Of a stretch of DNA of 64,000 nucleotides, positions 57,454-64,000 are shown one piece after another. Under the pieces are notes generated by a model. The model searched no databases. It saw only the letters and a program-made list of their open reading frames with translations, and had not been told where the DNA came from. Source of the DNA: Amaurobius ferox (lineage: Eukaryota; Arthropoda; Arachnida; Araneae; Amaurobiidae). Made by a program: the position numbers and the translations under genes. Each line of letters begins with the position of its first letter. Within the stretch, counting starts at the first letter, position 1. The DNA lies in the NCBI GenBank assembly GCA_951213105.1, contig OX578137.1, forward strand, positions 61,578,736 to 61,642,735, read 5' to 3'.

Positions 57454-59689
57454 TATATGTACGAGAAATTAACGTTTGATATTTATTTGTTTTTAATTAG
57501 TTAACTGAAGAGTAAAAAGAGAACATTTCATCTGAAAACACTGAACCATAATCTGCAAAGAAAATCTATGAAAAGGACAAAAACATAGGAGCGACATACG
57601 TAAATGACGTAATGTAATGAAGTGAAACTTTTATAATATGTTCCACAAGATGGAATTTTGTGCCGAGGTTCAGCTTTCTAAGTACTCTGAAAGCCGAGAA
57701 CTAGCCATCAAAGATGATGAATGAGAGGACAAACAGTTGTAAATCACCCATCAGTTCTAACACAATGGTATGCAAATTTTATAAATTAAAATGTTTCACG
57801 AGATGAAACCGTGTGATGAGTTTCAATTCTATCATGGTCTGGAAGGTGGAAACGAGCCCGCAAAGATAACATACATAAAGGACATAAAACTGTAATATAA
57901 GGAAGTGAAAATTTTAAGTACGATTTATTGGAACGAAAAAACATTTCATCTGAATATACTGTATCGTAATTCATAAAAAAATGCATGAAAAGGGCAGAAA
58001 AATATAGTTATAATATGCAAAAGTGATAAAACAAATTTTACAAGTAAAAATGTTCCACAAGATGAAACTGGGTCCGTTAAACATATTGAACAAAGGTAGT
58101 CCATGTGAAGTTGAAAAGCATAATGTAGGAAAACATACATTATCTGAAGAGTATATAGCATTATGCATAATGCTCAGTCAAAGTGATAAGCTATAAATAT
58201 TTATCACTCTGCCCGACTCCTCTGGTCATTATATACACACCCCTCCAAAAATGAAGCACGAAAGTGAAAATCTGGCACAAATCAGAAGCGACTGCAACAA
58301 TTTATTCCAAATTTTACAGTAACATAGAATAGGACTCTGCCTATTATCTGCATACAAAAAAATGAGTTTCAAATGTATACTTACACATTAAAAAGAAAAA
58401 AAATGGAGAGGGTTTGTCGGGAAGCACACAATCAATAATGAACTGATTTATAATGCAAAATGTGGCACAAATACAGAAGAAAATAACTTGCAATGCATTA
58501 AAGTGCAAATATTTGTATCTTTATTCACACTGCATTTTACATTGTAAATCAGTTCATTACTTAAAATTTGCGCACTGGAAACACCCAACTCCAAGAATAA
58601 TCAACGATATTTAGAATTTTATCTTTTTTTTTTAATATGCTTACTATGTTCTCTGTTACTGTTAATTTTGTGCAAAGTGACAATGCAGCAATAGCAACTT
58701 GCATTTGATGCATATGCGGGTGATTTTAAAATATTTCAATTTAAAAACTAAAATGCATATACTATGTGAGTTTAGCAATGGGCACTATGTATAACGAAAC
58801 ATTTTTATTCAGTTAATTCTAACAGCAGTATCACATCATTCGTTGTATCTTAGTCGCATTGATAATACTAACCTTTATCTTGTGCAAAATCCATCATCAA
58901 CAGACCACTAGGCTTTGAATGAAAGGGATTGGATAAAAAAAAATTATGAAGAGGATATCGCAAACACAAACTTATTGGCCTATAGCATATTACTTTGGAA
59001 GGGTAGCGTTTTGGAACAATTCAAAATGTTTAAACCAAACGAAATTTGAATGAAACACAGTTGAACCTAAGCGGAAGCTCTCATTTACGGAAACCCCTAT
59101 CAGCTGAGCTTCCGCAAATGCTCCCTGACGCCATTTGACTGCCAATCGACGCCAACGCCCTCTCCTGGGCACTTCTCTAACCCCATCCTTGAGATCTTAA
59201 GATTATTCTGGGGTTACATTTATATTCGGAAATGATCGTCAAGCTTGACGTTTTTGCAACACATTAAGTTGAGGTTATACATTTATTTGAGGGTTAAATG
59301 TTTTCGGTTCGAATGAAATGCTTGTATGTCTTTAAAATATTGCTTGTCTGTGATCACTGGGCAAGCATGATACTTTCAATGAAATGTTACAGTACAGAAC
59401 CTTTATTTGATTCATTCATTTATGACTGAAACATTATTCATTATAATAAAACTACGTACAGATTTAATAATTTTATTTAAAGTTGAAAAAATACAAATAT
59501 AACGCTTTTTTAACTAAGTTTTGTAAAGAAAACATGCATTTTTGCTTAGATTTTGAAATATTTAGGAGCTAATGAACGCTTTTTAAAGGTGCAAAAACCA
59601 TAGGTTGACTGGAAAACATGTAAGAAAATAATTATAGAATATTTAATTATTTGTTTTATCATGTCTGTGCCGTATCTTAGCCAGAATAT
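57454..59689. other. Intergenic, no gene seen
   Basis: It contains several diverged phrases of the type CCACAAGATGAAAC / CACGAGATGAAACC with AACATTTCATCTGAA (about 57515-58165), possibly an old repeat of about 250 bp. The GC-richer stretch at about 59060-59190 has a minus ORF (58990-59172) that I do not recognise. Confidence 0.4.
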
Positions 59690-60840
59690 TACAGAAAGTG
59701 AAAGGTGACGATCGAATGGAAAACATTTAAAGTGCTGGATTATATTTTTCAATAGGGATTCTATTGATAACTAATGTCAATGCACAACAAATGGGTGAGG
59801 GGTGATGACCCCCAAGCACCCCTGACTACGTCACTAATACCGTTTGCAGAAAAGCGGTAAAAATGAATGCTTTGGAAAGGAATAAAATGACTATGATTTG
59901 AAAGGAAAACTTGAAATAAATATAAGATAATGCATAGGATATTGAAATACCTTTAAATATCTATACATTTCATAGGCTTAACCAGAATTTCAGAGAGGGC
60001 GACGATCGAATGAAGAACATTTGCATTACTGGTCATTGTATTGGAACAGGGTCGTCCATAAAGGGGAACCATTCGAGTGGGAAGATCCATTCCCCAATGA
60101 ATATTTTGGAAGGAAGTAAAAGGACCATGGATTGAACGGAAAACTTGCAGTAGGATATTGAAATATTCTGTTAAATATCCACATAGTTTATAGGTGTAAA
60201 CAGTATTTCAGAGAGGGACATGGCGACGAACGAATGGAGGGCATTCACAGTACGGGATTCCGTATTGGTCGTTGCAATGGGACATGTCCGCCCATCAAGG
60301 AGAATGGACATCACTCGAATGGGAGGGCCTGGACCCCAATACATACTTTATAAAGAAATTTAAAAACATAAAATGACTATGGATTGAACGAAAAACTTGT
60401 AGTAGGATATTGAAACATACTTTCTTCCAAATATCGGAATAGTTTATAGGTGTCGGCAGAAAAGAGGGGGGGGGCGACGATCAAATGAAGGACTTTAACA
60501 GTACTGAATTTCATTTTCCGATCTACGGATGCTGGCCGTTGCACTAGGACAGGTCCCCTCATCAGGAAGAACGGACACCATCGAATGGGAGGGCCTGGCC
60601 CCCAATGAATGCTTCGAAAGTAATTAAAGGATTATGGATGGAACGAAAAACTTGTTGTAAAAAATGGAGGACTTTAACAATACTGGATTTCTCTTTCCTA
60701 TCTACGGATGCTGGTTGTTGCATTGGGACAGGTCCGCCTATCAAGGAAAACAGGCACCACTCAAATGGGAGGATCCAGGTCCAATGAATACTTTGAAAAG
60801 GAATAAAAGGACCATGGATTGAACGGAAAACTTGTAAATA
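59690..60840 (+). repeat. Tandem array, about five units of 180-240 bp
   Basis: Each unit repeats GGCGACGATCGAATGGA-like sequence, TTGCAATGGGACAGGTCCGC, CGAATGGGAGGGCCTGG, CCCCAATGAATACTTTG and ACCATGGATTGAACGGAAAA followed by CTTGTAGTAGGATATTG. Units start near 59700 (most diverged), 59995, 60213, 60470 and 60660. ORFs within it are by-products of the repeat. Confidence 0.82.
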
Positions 60841-63800
60841 TCTTAGTATCATGGCTCAACTGCCATTGTATTAAACAAAACATAAGCTAAAATTATGACT
60901 ATACAGAATTTGCCTAAGTTGTTTTATTATGTCCAGAATTTAGACCTAAACTTCAACCTTGTATTTGTTGAGAATTTGCTTTCCAGGGCATAATTTTTAC
61001 AGGAAAGTGGATAGTTAAGGTCTAAAACTTTCATGAAATGATTTAATTTTTTCAATACTAGAGAAAGCCTGTCAGCACAAATAAACTGAAAATAATAATG
61101 AAATTGAATTTTTTTTTGCATAGAAGCTAGTTTTATAAATGCCAAAATTCGTTAGTAGATCTTAAGGTCCAGAAAATTAATTCGGGGTTTTGAAATTAAA
61201 ATATGAAAACCACATCAGAGCGATTTCAAATATATTCAGTAATTCATCTCTCGTAAAACTCTCTTGTATTATTGATGAATTAATAAAATAAAATAAAAAC
61301 CCTTGCATTTTCTACAATTAAAGTGTATGTCTCGATTTAACGACATCTATAGATAAAATGCCATTACTTGTTTAATACCTCAAAATCCGAAAATGTGATT
61401 ATTATCAAGGTAAAAATTGCAATTTTTACTTTTTTTTGTTCTAAAATTAAACTAATAAAACATAGCAAAACAATAACTTAATAAAAATTAAATTTTATGT
61501 ACGAAAATGTTTTGAATATCTTCTGATTTTAGCAGTTTTTTTATTTCATTCGAATGCAGTTCGGGAATTCTTAGATTATATATGTATATAACAATGATAA
61601 AATCGATCACGATACGAGTTTTAAATTTAGAAACAATCATACTTTGTAGGGTTTTTTTTTTTCAAAATGGTGAATTGGACATATTTCCAAGTTATTACGG
61701 AACTCTGAATTAATTTGGTTACTTGGAAATATCATATATAAAACAAATATTCTACAAATATTCTCGTTTATAAAACAAACGACAAATACTCTACAACAAA
61801 GAAACGAACTAAATTATCAGTGCAATGAAACTTAGTTTAATGTCTTATTCATAAGTATTGAAAAATGCATTCTTACTATAAAGAACGAAGTAATTCTGAT
61901 TGATGATGATCCGCATTAAAAGTAGAGATATACACATTTACAAACTTAGTTATTTACGAGAAATTTTTATGTCGAATAAAATTTGCGATATTGGCAAAAT
62001 AGTATTCCACGTATATTTAAATTTTATTAAATACAGTGATCAACATAGAATGAATTATATACGATCTATGAATTATATACGATCATTATATGAATTGGAG
62101 AAGAATTTTATTCTTAGATTATATCTAAAAGCTTTTATTTCTCTGAATACAGCATACAGTTTTATCCGCAATGCAAAAATTAAAATTACATATCAAATTC
62201 AATAGTGAGGATTTCAAATGTGCGGAACAGTTATATTTTGAATTATTGTTTATTTTTTAAAGTTTCTGTGAAAATATTGGTTTATTCACATTTACATAAA
62301 TACGAGCTGTGAATTTTTACCAACTTCCATCAAACGACGTTGGTAGACCTCAACCGGCAGCTCTTGTTGACTATTCCTATGTACATCTCAGCTATAAACA
62401 CCTCAGACGCTTGCCACACACCGCTAACCTGCCAGTCACAGTCCCAAATTTTTGTCACATCTGATATTTGGAAGCTAATACACTAGAGCATGAGATGGCT
62501 GCATCAACAGAAATAATAACTAAATTCCAGTTTGCATTTATACAAATGGGATTTAAAATTCTCTATATATCAAAACTATGTATCAAGATGTAAACAAACT
62601 ATGTATCAAAATGAATATTTTTATTGATCCAATTAGTCGTAGAAATTTCCGAAAAAAGTGTCAGTCCAAGATATATATCACTGCTCAAAAACCTAGGACT
62701 TGATTTTCCACGGACTTTCGATGTCGTAGCACTAGGCCATTAAATTTTTAAGTCTATAAAGATTCGAGTTAAAAAAACATTTTAAAATTATTCAATATCA
62801 GTAATGTGTAGAACAAATCTTTGCAAAATTATTATTGTTAGAAACGTAACTGTGATTTTGAACTAAATTTATATCGCAATTATTTTCTACATCTATATGC
62901 TGAGTTATAACATTTTTATTCACTTAACGCATTTACTCATGATTGACGTACACGTAAATTTAATAGAATTTCGTAGGAGGTGGGGGGGGGGGGGAGGCTT
63001 AACGTTCAACAATTCCATGGTGCCGTGAACTTGGCTCTGGGTGACCCACTTTAAATTTGTATCGGTTTAAAAATTTATTATTCTACGACAAAATATTTTA
63101 AATTGAATTCTTGGTGGAGAAGTTTGATAAAAAGGTTGAAAATGTGTTGATATGTGGAATGGGGACAATTAAGATGACAAATTAAATACTGTTTACAACT
63201 AAAGACTTAAAATTCTTAGATGAAAGACTTAAAATTCTTAGATGAAAGTGTTTCAGAACTATCTTTATCTTTCTTTCTGGTGAATATTTTGAATTACATT
63301 TCCATGTTACAAAATTAGTCTAGTTTCTATTGTTGGCAGCGAAAGGATATAGAATTGTGAATTTACTACTTTTGAGAGGCAAAGAAGTGTAAAGTTTTAA
63401 AATATTCCTTTGATCATTATCCCTAATTAGAATTTTCAAATTATTTTGTTTTTCCGGTGACCTAAAAGTTGAGGTGGATCGAATGGAAAAAAGGCTAAAA
63501 TTCCTGCTCGAGTGGAAGTAGTTGATTAATTTAAAATGCAATTTTCAGTTCTTTGACTATCTCTTTGCTCCATCCCCCCTAATTCAAATTCTCAAAATTT
63601 TAGATTTTTCTCTTGATTCCAAAGTTGATACGGATTGAATGACATTGAAAGCAAAAGTCTGGCTATAGTGAAAGTGCTTGATAATTTTGATACAACACCC
63701 TATCAGTAAGTCAGTTTCGTGCATATTATACAGATACAGTAGAACATGTTTAAATCAAACTCTAAAAATTAAAAAAATATTTGAATTACCGAAGTTTTTT

Positions 63801-64000
63801 CATAAATATTCGAAGTTATTGCAGAGTTCACCACAAAGAATATTTTGAGTGGTATTTTTACTCCATTCTGAAAATTTAAGGTGTAATTTTCTGAACTACA
63901 CAGCATGATTAAACACATAAAGGATTAATATTATAAAGCATTTTTATATATTTTTGTAAAAACCGCAATACTTATTTTTAAAAATAATAATAAAAATAAC
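60841..64000. other. Gene-free end of the window with small repeats
   Basis: A G-run lies at about 62978-62995. A 22-bp duplication (AAAGACTTAAAATTCTTAGA) lies at about 63203-63246. Two diverged units of about 145 bp (about 63400-63525 and 63548-63675) share CCCTAATT-AA-TTTTCAAA and GGATCGAATGG-type phrases. No gene or RNA is recognised. The ORF at 61900-62205 has no similarity that I know. Confidence 0.45.

Noticed and set aside
58990..59172. Arg-rich 60-codon minus ORF as a first exon
   Set aside because: GC-richer than its surroundings, but no donor site, partner exon or similarity was found.

Overview
The window is AT-rich nuclear DNA from an animal, most likely an arthropod and possibly a chelicerate such as a spider. 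The reasons are spliced exons with canonical GT-AG sites, mariner and Tc1-like transposons, SINEs, an LTR element, a hAT-type transposase, and no operon-like gene packing. The species cannot be read from the sequence. Only one cellular gene is recognisable: three minus-strand exons (50697-50578, 47813-47697, 42803-42601) that splice in frame into the macro domain of a MACROD1/2-type ADP-ribose hydrolase. Its active site is altered and its stop is early. Nearly everything else is transposable-element sequence, much of it nested.

Layout. 1-6206: a truncated element of family A2, a tandem array of three A1 units, and a further A1-like copy split by a tRNA-headed SINE with an 11-bp target duplication. 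6787-11889: family B elements, two of them inserted in opposite orientations inside one A1 element. 12138-14002: a foldback hairpin, an inverted-repeat pair and an internally deleted mariner. 16758-17529: two adjacent perfect palindromes, a probable hAT terminus and a SINE with a 5S rRNA head. 18437-29195: a decayed hAT/DUF4371 transposase gene split by a 9.47-kb LTR element (18978-28446, TSD GAGAG). Each LTR of that element carries a different later insertion. 29200-34165: no gene, some diverged tandem repeats. 34166-41608: B copies and a long A2 copy. 42601-50697: the macrodomain gene, with A1, Tc1-like and SINE-like insertions in its introns. 51030-53646: a Ty3/gypsy gag remnant, a 188-bp tandem repeat containing hairpins, and a long-TIR MITE. 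54199-54437 and 55738-57453: a short retroposon insertion and a TIR element with TSD TATAT. 59690-60840: a tandem array of about five units. The remainder to 64000 shows no gene.

The most interesting signal is that families A1, A2 and B, which are unrelated in sequence, share one architecture. Each has a 5' end that folds on itself, a (GTCT)n or (GT)n microsatellite just inside it, a 3' subterminal repeat complementary to the 5' end, a short 3' stem-loop, and insertion into T-runs. This is the layout described for Helentron-associated non-autonomous elements (HINE/DINE-1 type). Because the two LTRs were identical when they formed, they give filled and empty sites for B (5' LTR) and A2 (3' LTR), and show that both moved recently. 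Other leads are two SINEs with different heads on one body, very short retroposons that share only one end, a 128-codon hydrophobic ORF just before the 3' LTR, and a loss of the catalytic Asp in the macrodomain gene.
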